In this document: piece by piece, positions 1 through 8,908 of the stretch
Layout of the letters: each line of letters begins with the position of its first letter
How positions within the stretch are numbered: position 1 is the stretch's first letter
Source: Rhodothermus bifroesti
GTDB lineage: Bacteria; Bacteroidota; Rhodothermia; Rhodothermales; Rhodothermaceae
DNA length: 64,000 bases
Reading direction: 5' to 3'
Assembly: GCF_017908595.1 (NCBI RefSeq)
Contig: NZ_JAGKTL010000002.1
Coordinates: 558,001-622,000, forward strand
Translations under genes and position numbers: made by a program
Notes under the pieces: model-generated
What the model was told of the DNA's origin: nothing
Seen by the model: only the letters and a program-made list of their open reading frames with translations
Databases searched by the model: none

Positions 1-1119
1 CAACTTGAGGCAGAGCTGCACCAGCTGGAAGCTGAAATCTACCGCCTTGCCGGCGTTGCGTTTACAATTGGCTCACCGCAGCAACTGGCCGAAGTACTCT
101 TTAAACGGTTGGGGCTCAAGCCGCGGGCACGCACCGGGACTGGGCGTCCCTCAACCAAAGAAAGCGTGCTCGAAGAGCTGGCTACGCAGCATCCTTTGCC
201 CGGGCTGGTGCTCGACTGGCGCCACCTGGCCAAGCTCAAAAGCACCTACGTTGAAGGCCTGGAGCCGCTCATTCATCCTGAAACAGGCCGTATCCACACC
301 ACCTTTAACCAGACCATCACCGCTACAGGGAGGCTTTCCTCGAGCAATCCCAACTTGCAAAACATTCCAGTACGTACCGAAGTAGGGCGGGAAATTCGCC
401 GTGCCTTTATCCCGCGTCCTGGATGGAAATTGCTTTCGGCCGATTACGTGCAGATCGAGCTACGTATTTTAGCGGCCATGAGTGGCGATGAAGCGTTGCA
501 GCGGGCCTTTGCTGAGGGACAGGATATTCACGCTGCCACGGCTGCACGCGTTTTTCATGTTCCGCTAGCGCAGGTAACTCCTGAGCAGCGGCGCAAGGCA
601 AAAATGGTAAACTACGGCATCCCTTACGGCATTTCTGCTTGGGGGTTGGCGCAACGGCTGCGGTGTCCAACGCGCGAAGCCCAAGCCCTCATCGAAGAGT
701 ATCAACGCGCTTTTCCTGGCGTAACGCGCTTTTTGCACCAGATGGTCGAAAAAGCGCGCCAGAAAGGCTATGTAGAAACGCTTTTGGGACGCCGTCGCTA
801 CGTGCCGAATATCAATTCCCCCAACCGTGCTGAGCGCTCTATGGCCGAGCGCATTGCGGTCAACATGCCGATTCAGGGCACGCAAGCCGACATGATTAAG
901 CTCGCTATGGTACATATCTACCATCGACTCCGTCGAGAAGGGTATCGGGCCAAGATGATCCTGCAAGTACACGATGAGCTGGTCTTTGAAATACCCCCAG
1001 AAGAACTGGATGCCGTAAGCCAGCTGGTTGTGGAAGAAATGAAACGTGCACTCCCGCTTGAAGGGGTTCCTATCGAAGTAGACATTGGGATTGGCGATAA
1101 CTGGCTTGATGCACACTAG
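1..1119 (+). CDS. polA: DNA polymerase I, C-terminal part (5' end outside window)
   Basis: The frame is open from base 1, so the gene is cut at the left edge and about 372 C-terminal residues are present. They form the family A polymerase domain used in repair and Okazaki-fragment processing. Motif A (DYVQIELR, from base 442), the O-helix motif B (RRKAK...NYG..YG, about bases 589-627) and motif C (VHDE, bases 967-978) are all visible. Two residues stand out. Motif A has Val where the family normally has Ser (DYSQIELR). The O-helix has Tyr (bases 613-615) at the position of Taq Phe667. The 5'-3' exonuclease and 3'-5' exonuclease regions lie outside the window and cannot be judged. An M16 peptidase gene follows after 5 bases. 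Confidence 0.97.
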   Translation, partial: QLEAELHQLEAEIYRLAGVAFTIGSPQQLAEVLFKRLGLKPRARTGTGRPSTKESVLEELATQHPLPGLVLDWRHLAKLKSTYVEGLEPLIHPETGRIHTTFNQTITATGRLSSSNPNLQNIPVRTEVGREIRRAFIPRPGWKLLSADYVQIELRILAAMSGDEALQRAFAEGQDIHAATAARVFHVPLAQVTPEQRRKAKMVNYGIPYGISAWGLAQRLRCPTREAQALIEEYQRAFPGVTRFLHQMVEKARQKGYVETLLGRRRYVPNINSPNRAERSMAERIAVNMPIQGTQADMIKLAMVHIYHRLRREGYRAKMILQVHDELVFEIPPEELDAVSQLVVEEMKRALPLEGVPIEVDIGIGDNWLDAH

Positions 1120-1124
1120 TCCTT

Positions 1125-2444
1125 ATGGAAAGAAACGATGCTGCTTTAGAAGTTTTGCCCGCTGTGGAGGGCTTTACTTTTGTGGAATCGGTGGGGGGCA
1201 TTGCGGCCTATCGCTTGGCGGCTAATGACCTTGACGTATTGCTGATGCCGCAAAATACGGTTCCCGTCGTGGTCTTTATGATCACCTACCATGTAGGGAG
1301 CCGCAATGAACCGACTGGACTAACCGGTGCGACGCACATGTTGGAGCACCTGATGTTTAAGGGCACGGCGCGCTTTCATAAGGCGCAGGGAACCTCGGTT
1401 TTTCAGGTGCTGCAGCGGGTAGGGGCTCAGGTCAATGCGACGACCTGGCTGGATCGCACAAACTACTACGCCCTGCTGCCACGTGAGCATTTGTCGTTGG
1501 CGGTAGAAATTGAAGCGGATCGCATGCGTGGGGCCCTGCTGCTACCGGAAGATGTCGAGGCAGAACGCACGGTGATCCTCAATGAGATGGACCGTAGTGA
1601 AAATGACCCCTTGCGCAACCTGTATCAAGCCGTCTGGAGCGTGGCCTTTGTCGCCCATCCTTACCGCCACCCAACGATCGGATGGCGTAGCGACGTGGAA
1701 AATATCACGGCCGAAGCGCTCCGCCATTTTTACGATACTTTTTACTGGCCCAATAATGCCACTGTCTCGATTATTGGAGATTTTGAGCTAGAAGAGGCGT
1801 TGAAGTTAGTGCAGCAGCATTTTGGCCCCATCGAGCGTTCGCCGCGCCCGATTCCAGCTGTGTGGACGCGTGAGCCGGTGCAGCGAGGAGAGCGGCGTTT
1901 GGTGTTGCACCAGGCCGGTGAGCTGGGTGTCGTTATGGTCGCTTTTAAATCGCCGGCTGGACTAGACCCCGATGCCGATGCTCTTGACGTGCTGGCCTGT
2001 ATTCTCTCACAAGGCCGTAACAGCCGTCTGTATCGGAAGCTGACCGACACTGGGCGAACCCTCTCGGTGACGGCGACTAACGAACGACATCGCGACCCTG
2101 GTTTGTTCTATGTGGTAGCCCGCCTGGCGCCTGGCGTTGCCCATGCCGAGGTGGAAGCGATCTTGCTGGAGGAACTGGCACAGGTAGCTGCCTGTGGGGT
2201 AAGTGAAGAAGAAGTGGCGCGTGCGCAAACGCAGCTTGCTGCGCTGGAGGTCTACGGCCGGGATGGCCCGTTTGCCATTGCGGCCCAACTGAACGAGGCT
2301 ATTGCTATTGGAGACTGGAAACTCTACGCTACCTATCTCGATCGGATCGCTTGCGTCACTGCAGTGGACATTCAACGGGTGGCGCAAACGTATCTGACCG
2401 AAGCAGCACGCACCGTAGGCTGGTACGTTCCCCAAGCAGCTTAG
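1125..2444 (+). CDS. M16 family zinc metallopeptidase, catalytic subunit
   Basis: A 439-residue peptidase of the pitrilysin/mitochondrial-processing-peptidase type (M16B). The inverted zinc motif HxxEH is seen as HMLEH at residues 71-75, followed by the third-ligand helix with the pattern ERTVILNEMDR. No clear signal peptide is seen, so a cytoplasmic site is possible. It is followed directly by a second M16-like gene that lacks the zinc motif. In this family such adjacent pairs commonly act as a heterodimer, with one catalytic and one substrate-binding subunit. The start ATG at 1125 follows the polA stop by five bases, suggesting co-transcription with polA. Confidence 0.93.
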   Translation: MERNDAALEVLPAVEGFTFVESVGGIAAYRLAANDLDVLLMPQNTVPVVVFMITYHVGSRNEPTGLTGATHMLEHLMFKGTARFHKAQGTSVFQVLQRVGAQVNATTWLDRTNYYALLPREHLSLAVEIEADRMRGALLLPEDVEAERTVILNEMDRSENDPLRNLYQAVWSVAFVAHPYRHPTIGWRSDVENITAEALRHFYDTFYWPNNATVSIIGDFELEEALKLVQQHFGPIERSPRPIPAVWTREPVQRGERRLVLHQAGELGVVMVAFKSPAGLDPDADALDVLACILSQGRNSRLYRKLTDTGRTLSVTATNERHRDPGLFYVVARLAPGVAHAEVEAILLEELAQVAACGVSEEEVARAQTQLAALEVYGRDGPFAIAAQLNEAIAIGDWKLYATYLDRIACVTAVDIQRVAQTYLTEAARTVGWYVPQAA

Positions 2445-2450
2445 TTGGCT

Positions 2451-3719
2451 ATGAGGCGCTCGTTTGCCGAACGTGTTGTTGAGGTGCACATCGGCACTTG
2501 TCGGCTTTACGTATTGCCTGTCCCCATAGAACAAGTCGTAACGCTCCGCGGGTCGTTTCTGACCTGGCCCGACGTGGCGGCTGGAGACCTACTGCGCCAG
2601 CGTTTAACCGTAGGTATGCTGGATCAGGGTACGGTGCAGCGGGACCGGTTTGAGCTGGCGCGCTTACTGGAAGATCGCGGGGCGCACGTAAGCTTTGGGA
2701 GCAGAGGGCTACGGGTAGAATTTGCTGGACGCATGCTTCGTCGGCATGTGCCTGAGGTGCTGCCGCTGATTGCTGAGCAACTCCGCATGCCACGCTTTGA
2801 GGCTGAAGCATTTGAAAAAGTCCGTCTCCAGTTAGAGGCGCAGCTTAAGCAAGCCTTGGAGCAGACAGCTGTGCGCGCCCGACTGGCCCTGAGCCGACGG
2901 CTCTACAGTCCAGCGCATCCAAACTATGGCACAGACCCCGTGGAAGCGTTGGCCCGGCTTGCCGAATTGACGCTTGAGGACGTTAAAGCCTACCACGCCA
3001 CCCACTTTGGTGCCAACGAACTCATTCTGGTTTTGGTAGGCCACCTGCAGCCCGAAACCGCAGTCCCGCTCGTAGAGCAGTTTTTTGCCGATTGGACGCC
3101 CCATGCGGCAGCCCCTTGTTTTGCCCCCACAGCTACGCCACAGCCGCCCGGACGCGAGCTGATCTACGTGCCTGATCGCCAAAACCTCGATGTGTGTTTG
3201 GGGCATGCCCTGCCGCTGCGACGGCAGGATCCCGACTACTTGCCCTTGTACGTTGGCACCTACATCCTAGGCGGTAATTTTTCGGCCCGTCTTATGACTA
3301 CGGTGCGAGATGAGCGGGGGCTAACCTATTGGATTCATGCTGGACTAGAGGGCCTCAATACGCTGCACGACGGGCACTTTCAGATTGAAATTACGCTTAG
3401 CCGGGATCAGCTTGAGGCAGGGTTGGCCGCAACGCTCCAAGAAGTGGAACGCTTTGTGGCCGATGGCGTGACGGAAGCCGAACTAGCCGAGAAAAAAGAC
3501 ACGCTGACGGGCCTGTTTCAGACCGGACTTAGTACAACAAGTGGCTTGGCGAGCGCATTGCTGGTCAACATCGAACGTGGTTTTGGTCCGGCCTATCTAG
3601 ATCGCTATCCTGAGGAGATACGAGCGCTTACGCGCACGCAGGTTAACGATGCCGTTGCTCGCTATCTAAAGCCAGAAATGTTGCACACCGTCATTGCTGG
3701 CAGCATGCAGGCGTCGTGA
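2451..3719 (+). CDS. M16-like protein, non-catalytic partner
   Basis: About 423 residues with the M16 fold but no HxxEH. The equivalent region reads GDLLRQRLTVGMLDQG, so zinc-dependent catalysis is not expected. The C-terminal half keeps the conserved R..GLTYW region, which in active/inactive M16B pairs lies in the subunit that contributes the Arg/Tyr substrate-binding residues. I chose ATG at 2451. A TTG at 2445, immediately after the upstream stop, is an alternative start. It is probably translated together with the catalytic gene upstream and works as its partner. Confidence 0.9.
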   Translation: MRRSFAERVVEVHIGTCRLYVLPVPIEQVVTLRGSFLTWPDVAAGDLLRQRLTVGMLDQGTVQRDRFELARLLEDRGAHVSFGSRGLRVEFAGRMLRRHVPEVLPLIAEQLRMPRFEAEAFEKVRLQLEAQLKQALEQTAVRARLALSRRLYSPAHPNYGTDPVEALARLAELTLEDVKAYHATHFGANELILVLVGHLQPETAVPLVEQFFADWTPHAAAPCFAPTATPQPPGRELIYVPDRQNLDVCLGHALPLRRQDPDYLPLYVGTYILGGNFSARLMTTVRDERGLTYWIHAGLEGLNTLHDGHFQIEITLSRDQLEAGLAATLQEVERFVADGVTEAELAEKKDTLTGLFQTGLSTTSGLASALLVNIERGFGPAYLDRYPEEIRALTRTQVNDAVARYLKPEMLHTVIAGSMQAS

Positions 3720-3734
3720 CGTCCAATCCAAAAA

Positions 3735-3771
3735 CGCAGCAGGCCCGCCCCAGAGGAGCGGACCTGCTGCG
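3735..3771 (-). terminator. intrinsic terminator between convergent genes
   Basis: CGCAGCAGG (3735-3743) pairs with CCTGCTGCG (3763-3771), and the stem is extended inside by CCGC/GCGG with one mismatch. Read on the - strand the stem is followed by a run of five T, so it best serves the AP2-like gene on the right. It may also stop transcription arriving from the M16 genes. Confidence 0.7.
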
Positions 3772-3859
3772 TCCCCATCCACGAGAACACGGGCCTTGCG
3801 TGTTCGGGAAGAAGTATCGGCTGCAGGTCCTAGAGACTTAAGCAGGCGTACGCGAAAAA

Positions 3860-4393
3860 TCATTGTAGCGCCTGTTGGTACAATCGCTGCAAGGCAGGAA
3901 GCGCACGGCGTACCATTTCTTCAACGCTGAGCTTCGGAGGACGCTGAACTTCGTACAGCTTGCGACAGACCAGTTCTAAAGCCCCTTCTAGACCATGGGC
4001 TTCAATGCTGCGGCTGGTAGAGTGACGACGGCCTTCTGCATCGGTCCAGTAACCTTGCACGTAAGGACGCCGCTGCCCTTGGCGCGTCATTTTCATGCTA
4101 AATCCGACGCCTACAATACCTGAGCGATTGATTGCCGCTAATGCTTTCTGACGGGCTTCTGGGGTACGCAGGCGCAGGGTGGGGTCAATGGGAGGGGGCA
4201 GTTCCTCCAACAGGCGGTCGCGGTAAGCTACTGCTGCCTCAAAAGCTTTTTCTGGAGATCCGTATTTGCTGTCAGAAAAAAACTGCGAGTAGGATCGGTT
4301 TTGACGTTGTATGCGGACCTGCCAGCCATGTGTTTCGCGCACATCAATGCGAAAAACATTGCGCGCTTTTCTACCGCCTTTAGTGTTCGACAT
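3860..4393 (-). CDS. protein with two AP2-like DNA-binding modules
   Basis: A 177-residue basic protein. Residues 12-64 have the pattern of an AP2/ERF-type module: three short strands containing GWQVRIQRQNRSYSQFF, then a helix with EKAFEAAVAYRDRL. Residues 90-148 look like a second, more diverged copy (SGIVGVGFS, PYVQGYWTDAEGRRHS, then a helix). The C-terminus is helical. No nuclease domain such as HNH is present, although bacterial AP2 modules often sit in homing endonucleases. A role as a stand-alone transcription factor or nucleoid protein is inference. A good Shine-Dalgarno (AAGGAGG) lies about 7 bases before the ATG. It is transcribed divergently from the GH18 gene. Confidence 0.7.
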   Translation of the reverse strand: MSNTKGGRKARNVFRIDVRETHGWQVRIQRQNRSYSQFFSDSKYGSPEKAFEAAVAYRDRLLEELPPPIDPTLRLRTPEARQKALAAINRSGIVGVGFSMKMTRQGQRRPYVQGYWTDAEGRRHSTSRSIEAHGLEGALELVCRKLYEVQRPPKLSVEEMVRRALPALQRLYQQALQ

Positions 4394-4609
4394 GGGAGCG
4401 CCTCCTTATGCTAACCATCTGGACGTAGGGTAGAGTGGAACAAGGAGATCGTGGCGGGGACTGACAAATTTACAGACAATATCGCTGAGGTTCAATGCTG
4501 CTACAAAAAAGTCCATCTGTAAAATGGAATCGATCCCAAGTTTACATGCACAGTAAGGACTTGCTTCTACAAGATTATCTTTAAAAAAGGCTAAATAATT
4601 TTAGGGCAA

Positions 4610-5722
4610 ATGCGTTTTTATTGGATTTTAGGGCTAAGCCTTTATGGTCTCGTAAGCGCCTGTCACTTGAATGAGCCTGCCTACCGGGTGGTGGGCTATC
4701 TTTACGGTCCGCGTATGGATAGTATAGAAGTGTTTAATTTTAATGGTCTTACGCACTTAAACTATGCTTTTGCCAATGTGCTTCCCGATGGTCGGGTGGT
4801 TTTAGAGAGCGCGGTTGACAGTCAGCGGCTTCGTCGCGTGTTGGCTGCTCGAGGGGCTTCTAAGGTGTTGCTTTCGATAGGGGGGTGGTCCTGGTCGGAT
4901 TACTTTTCGGATGCGGCGTTGACGGAACAGGCGCGGCGTCGCTTTGCCGAAAGTGCCGCTGCGTTGCTGGTGGCGTTTGGTCTAGATGGGTTGGACGTGG
5001 ACTGGGAGTATCCGGGACAGGTGGGTGAGGGTAATGTTTATCGACCAGAAGACCGGGAAAACTTTACGCTTTTGTTGGCTGCTGTGCGGGCTGAGCTAGC
5101 GGCATTGGCTGAGGTGCATCGCAGGCCATATCTGCTGACGATTGCAGCCGGCGTGGATTCGACCTATTTGGCTCATGTCGAGATGGAGCAGGTGCATCCG
5201 CTACTGGACTTTATAAATTTGATGACCTACGACTTTCATGGAAGCTGGACGCCGCATACGGGTCATCATGCGAATCTTTATCCTTCTGCTTTAGATCCTG
5301 AGCAGTTTTCAGTGGATGCTGTCGTTCGGCGCTATCTTCGGGCTGGTGTTCCGGCCGAAAAGTTGGTCATTGGGGTGCCGTTTTACGGGAGAGGTTGGCA
5401 GGGGGTATGGCCGGAGCATCATGGGCGCTATCAGTCCTATGAAGCTGTAGTGGAAGCGCCTTTGTCGTTTGGGGTGTTGCAAGCCCGTTATATTGGCCGG
5501 GAGGGTTTTGTGCGGTATTGGGATGCGGAAGCGCGTGCGCCGTATTTATGGAATGCAAAGCTCCGGGTGTTTATTTCTTATGAGGATGCCCAGTCCTTGC
5601 AGGAGAAAGTGGCCTATGTGCGTGCGAGGCGTCTAGGTGGGGTGATGTTTTGGGAATACAGTGCCGATACTTGGGGCACATTGCGTCGGGTACTGGTTGC
5701 AACAGAACCGTTATTGCAATAA
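4610..5722 (+). CDS. GH18 family chitinase-like lipoprotein
   Basis: A 370-residue glycoside hydrolase family 18 protein. The N-terminus has a hydrophobic stretch and a lipobox ending at Cys18 (LVSAC), so export and lipid anchoring are expected. The family signatures are present: SIGGW at residues 89-93 and DGLDVDWE at 126-133, with Glu133 as the catalytic acid. The substrate is probably chitin or another N-acetylglucosamine polymer, but peptidoglycan-type substrates cannot be excluded. An AT-rich region of about 216 bases upstream separates it from the AP2-like gene. There is no clear Shine-Dalgarno. The last codons and the stop lie within a copy of the CCGTTATTGCAA repeat. Confidence 0.92.
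   Translation: MRFYWILGLSLYGLVSACHLNEPAYRVVGYLYGPRMDSIEVFNFNGLTHLNYAFANVLPDGRVVLESAVDSQRLRRVLAARGASKVLLSIGGWSWSDYFSDAALTEQARRRFAESAAALLVAFGLDGLDVDWEYPGQVGEGNVYRPEDRENFTLLLAAVRAELAALAEVHRRPYLLTIAAGVDSTYLAHVEMEQVHPLLDFINLMTYDFHGSWTPHTGHHANLYPSALDPEQFSVDAVVRRYLRAGVPAEKLVIGVPFYGRGWQGVWPEHHGRYQSYEAVVEAPLSFGVLQARYIGREGFVRYWDAEARAPYLWNAKLRVFISYEDAQSLQEKVAYVRARRLGGVMFWEYSADTWGTLRRVLVATEPLLQ
5708..5719 (+). repeat. polar 12-mer CCGTTATTGCAA, copy 1 (left of dif)
   Basis: An exact copy that covers the last codons of the GH18 gene and adjoins its stop. With the following bases it forms 15 of the 18 positions of the full palindrome CCGTTATTGCAATAACGG. Read 5'-3' on the + strand it points toward the dif-like site at 21 kb. 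Confidence 0.75.
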
Positions 5723-5757
5723 AAACTCCCTATGGCTGTTATAGCCATAGGGAGTTT
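5723..5757. terminator. bidirectional intrinsic terminator, 15-bp perfect stem
   Basis: The arm 5723-5737 and its perfect reverse complement 5743-5757 flank a 5-base loop. The stem starts directly after the GH18 stop codon and lies 10 bases from the clpC stop. A-rich and T-rich bases border the stem, so it can terminate both convergent genes. Confidence 0.8.
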
Positions 5758-5767
5758 GAAGTTGAGT

Positions 5768-8308
5768 TTATTCTGGAGTCCCCTCGGGTGCAGCTTCGGG
5801 TTTTTCTGAAGGTGCCGACGCCTCGGTTGCTGGACGTGCTTCAAAGATCAGCTCGCCGGGCTTAACCGATTCGTCGTAATGGATCAAGACGCGGTCACCT
5901 TCTTTGATCGTATTGCTGAGGATGGCTTCTGCCAGGGGGTCTTCTACATACTTTTGGATAGCTCGGCGCAGGGGCCGTGCGCCAAACTGCGGATCGTAGC
6001 CTTTATCGACCAGAAAGTCTCGGGCAGCTTGAGAAAACTCAACCTGAATGCCTAAGTCGCCTGCCCGTTTGAGCAAATCGGCAACCATCAGGTCGATGAT
6101 CTGATAAATATGCTGTTTTTCCAGCGGTTGGAAGACGATCACGTCGTCGATGCGGTTGAGGAACTCGGGGTTGAAGACGCGCTTGAGGGCATCTTCAACG
6201 GTAGATTTCATGGCTTGGTAGTTAAAGGACTGCTCGCTTTGCGTAAAGCCGATGCCTTTGCCCAGGTTTTTGATTTCCCGAGCTCCAATATTTGAGGTCA
6301 TGATGATGATGGTATTCCGAAAATCAACGCGCCGGCCCAGGCCGTCGGTCAGAATGCCATCGTCGAGCACCTGCAGGAGGATGTTAAACACGTCAGGGTG
6401 GGCTTTTTCGATTTCATCGAGCAGCACGACCGAGTAGGGTTTCCGGCGCACTTTTTCGGTAAGTTGTCCACCTTCCTCATAGCCTACGTAGCCAGGTGGA
6501 GCTCCAATAAGGCGGCTGACGGAAAATTTCTCCATGTACTCGCTCATGTCGATACGAATGAGCGCGTCTTCGGAGTCGAACAGGTAAGCTGTCAGCGCCT
6601 TGGCCAGCTCTGTCTTCCCTACGCCCGTAGGTCCCAGGAAGATGAAAGAGCCGATTGGTCGCTTAGGGTCTTTTAGGCCGGCACGCGTGCGTCGGATGGC
6701 CCGCGACAGCTTGGAGATGGCCTCGTCTTGGCCGATAACCCGGCTTTTGAGCGCTTCTTCCATGCGCAGCAGCTTTTTCTGCTCGGGCTCGGTGATCTTG
6801 TCGACGGGGATGCCCGTCATCATGGCCACGACTTCGGCGATGTCTTGGGCTGTGACCTCGTGCACTTCGTGCTGAATGCGCTCTTCCCAGATCCGCTTGG
6901 CTTCTTCTAGCTCTTCCAGCAGCTTCTTTTCACGGTCGCGTAGCCGGGCTGCTTCTTCAAAGCGCTGGCTTTTGACCACGCGATTTTTTTCTTCGCGCAC
7001 GCGCTCAATTTCTTCTTCAAGTTCAACGATTTCCTTAGGTACGCGGATGTTTTTGAGGTGCACGCGGGCCCCGGCTTCGTCCATCACGTCGATGGCTTTG
7101 TCAGGCAAGAAACGATCGGTAATGTACCGCTCTGAGAGCTTAACGCACATTTCGATGGCTTCATCGGTGTAGCGGACGTTATGGTGCTCTTCGTAGCGGT
7201 CCTTGATTTTGCGTAGGATTTCGACCGTCTCTTCTGGCGTTGAAGGGTCGACCATGATTTTCTGGAAGCGGCGATCCAGCGCCCCGTCTTTTTCAATATA
7301 CTGTCGGTATTCGTCCAAGGTAGTGGCGCCGATGCACTGGATTTCCCCGCGGGCCAAGGCGGGCTTGAACATGTTGGAGGCGTCGAGCGAGCCTGAGGCC
7401 CCGCCAGCACCGACGATGGTATGCAGCTCGTCGATGAAGAGGATGACGTCAGGGTTTTTCTCAAGCTCGTTCATAACGGCCTTCATCCGCTCCTCGAATT
7501 GGCCGCGGTATTTGGTTCCAGCCACCAGGGCAGCCAAGTCGAGTGAGACGATGCGTTTGTCGTAGAGCACGCGGCTCACTTTACGCTGGACAATGCGCAT
7601 GGCTAGCCCTTCTACGATGGCCGTCTTGCCCACGCCGGGGTCGCCAATCAGCACGGGATTATTTTTCTTTCGGCGGCTAAGGACTTGGGCCACGCGCTCG
7701 ATCTCGCGTTCCCGTCCGATGACGGGATCCAGCTTGCCTTCTTCGGCCAGCTTGGTTAGATCGCGGCCGAAGTTGTCCAGCACGGGGGTTTTGCTCTTTT
7801 CCATTTTCGTATACTCCCGGCCATATCCAGAGGAAGAGCGACTACCGCTGGTGCGGGCAGAGGCCTTTCCGCTAAGAATCGCGTCCAGCTCGGCCCGCAC
7901 GGCGTCGTATGTTATGGAAAAACCCTGCTGCAGAATTTGGGCGGCAATGTTTTCCTCATCTCGGAGTAAGCTCAGCAGCAGGTGTTCGGTTCCGATAACG
8001 TCACTTTTGTAGAGTTTAGCTTCCAGGTAAGTAATTTTGAGCACCTTTTCGGCCTGCTTCGTCAGCGGCAAGTTGCCTACGACGGTAGCTGGACCGCTGG
8101 TGCTGCGCACCGCATCTTCAATAGCTTTTTTAAGTTTTAATAGGTCGCATCCGAGGTTGCGGAGGATCTGCACAGCGATCCCTTCGCCCTCGCGGATAAT
8201 GCCTAGCAATAGATGTTCCGTTCCGATGTAGTCGTGTCCTAGCCGGATGGCTTCCTCCCGGCTATAGGAGATTACGTCGCGAACTCGGTTGGAGAAGTTT
8301 CCTTCCAT
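5768..8308 (-). CDS. clpC: ATP-dependent Clp protease ATPase subunit ClpC
   Basis: An AAA+ unfoldase of about 846 residues that feeds proteins into ClpP. Order seen: two Clp-N repeats (including [12 protein letters not shown] and [11 protein letters not shown]), a first AAA+ domain with Walker A GDPGVGKT and Walker B FIDELH, a central coiled coil with a UVR-like motif ([15 protein letters not shown]), a second AAA+ domain with GPTGVGKT and LLDEIEKAH, then the C-terminal D2-small domain. The UVR motif and the length mark ClpC rather than ClpA or ClpB. The ATG at 8308 begins MEGNFSNR, the usual family start, with GGAAG upstream. A longer frame to 8368 exists but adds unrelated residues. Confidence 0.96.
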   Translation of the reverse strand: MEGNFSNRVRDVISYSREEAIRLGHDYIGTEHLLLGIIREGEGIAVQILRNLGCDLLKLKKAIEDAVRSTSGPATVVGNLPLTKQAEKVLKITYLEAKLYKSDVIGTEHLLLSLLRDEENIAAQILQQGFSITYDAVRAELDAILSGKASARTSGSRSSSGYGREYTKMEKSKTPVLDNFGRDLTKLAEEGKLDPVIGREREIERVAQVLSRRKKNNPVLIGDPGVGKTAIVEGLAMRIVQRKVSRVLYDKRIVSLDLAALVAGTKYRGQFEERMKAVMNELEKNPDVILFIDELHTIVGAGGASGSLDASNMFKPALARGEIQCIGATTLDEYRQYIEKDGALDRRFQKIMVDPSTPEETVEILRKIKDRYEEHHNVRYTDEAIEMCVKLSERYITDRFLPDKAIDVMDEAGARVHLKNIRVPKEIVELEEEIERVREEKNRVVKSQRFEEAARLRDREKKLLEELEEAKRIWEERIQHEVHEVTAQDIAEVVAMMTGIPVDKITEPEQKKLLRMEEALKSRVIGQDEAISKLSRAIRRTRAGLKDPKRPIGSFIFLGPTGVGKTELAKALTAYLFDSEDALIRIDMSEYMEKFSVSRLIGAPPGYVGYEEGGQLTEKVRRKPYSVVLLDEIEKAHPDVFNILLQVLDDGILTDGLGRRVDFRNTIIIMTSNIGAREIKNLGKGIGFTQSEQSFNYQAMKSTVEDALKRVFNPEFLNRIDDVIVFQPLEKQHIYQIIDLMVADLLKRAGDLGIQVEFSQAARDFLVDKGYDPQFGARPLRRAIQKYVEDPLAEAILSNTIKEGDRVLIHYDESVKPGELIFEARPATEASAPSEKPEAAPEGTPE

Positions 8309-8439
8309 GCTAACTTCCGAATATGTGCTTGGTGGCAGCCCTATAAGCTTAGCTGCAGGCTGTCGCAAAGCTGGTCAGCTGTTTTAGCGCTGACCCAAAG
8401 CTGTTAACCGAAGCGATTTTCCCCAGTTCCAACGAAAAA

Positions 8440-8466
8440 CGCGGGGCGGCGCCTACCCACCCCGCG
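8440..8466 (-). terminator. intrinsic terminator after the Fe-S carrier gene
   Basis: On the - strand the stem CGCGGGG...CCCCGCG is followed by TTTTTCG. It lies 24 bases beyond the stop of the HesB/IscA-like gene and upstream of clpC, so the two genes are probably separate transcripts. Confidence 0.85.
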
Positions 8467-8489
8467 CCGGAAGCTGGTTGGGGGGCAGC

Positions 8490-8837
8490 TCAAACCGCAA
8501 AGCTGGAGCCGCAGCCGCAAGTTTGCGTCGCATTAGGGTTATTAAATACAAAACCGCGTGCATTAAGCCCGTCATGATAATCGATCGTCGTGCCCATAAG
8601 GTATAACCCATGGCGACGATCCATGTAAATGGTAATGCCCGCTACTTCGAACTCCAAGTCGTAGTCGCGCTTACGGTCAAACCCCAGTAGGTAGCTCATG
8701 CCAGAGCAACCCCCTCCGCGCACGCCAACCCGGAGCCCATAGCCCTCTGGGATTTGCTTTGTCTGCATAATTTTGCGAATCTCCTGCGCCGCACGCGCTG
8801 TAAGCTGCACCGGTGCTTGGAGCGTTGTGGTGCTCAT
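8490..8837 (-). CDS. A-type iron-sulfur cluster carrier (HesB/IscA/ErpA family)
   Basis: A 115-residue protein of the usual family length. The three conserved cysteines are present: Cys44 (in GGGCSGMSY) and Cys107/Cys109 (in TCGCGSSF). The family binds and delivers Fe-S clusters or iron to apo-proteins in the cytoplasm. I cannot tell IscA, SufA and ErpA apart from sequence alone, so no symbol is given. It stands as a single gene with its own terminator, not inside a visible suf or isc operon. Confidence 0.93.
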   Translation of the reverse strand: MSTTTLQAPVQLTARAAQEIRKIMQTKQIPEGYGLRVGVRGGGCSGMSYLLGFDRKRDYDLEFEVAGITIYMDRRHGLYLMGTTIDYHDGLNARGFVFNNPNATQTCGCGSSFAV

Positions 8838-8908
8838 AACTCCAGATTAGGATTTACGTGATTGCAACTGCTTTGTGAACGTGAAGGGGTGTCTGCTGTT
8901 CCGTTAGG

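Noticed and set aside
565-1116. 183-codon open frame on the - strand
   Set aside because: It lies wholly antisense to the conserved polymerase domain of polA and shows no recognisable domain.
2007-2534. 175-codon open frame on the - strand
   Set aside because: Antisense to the M16 pair, with no domain pattern; a by-product of codon bias.
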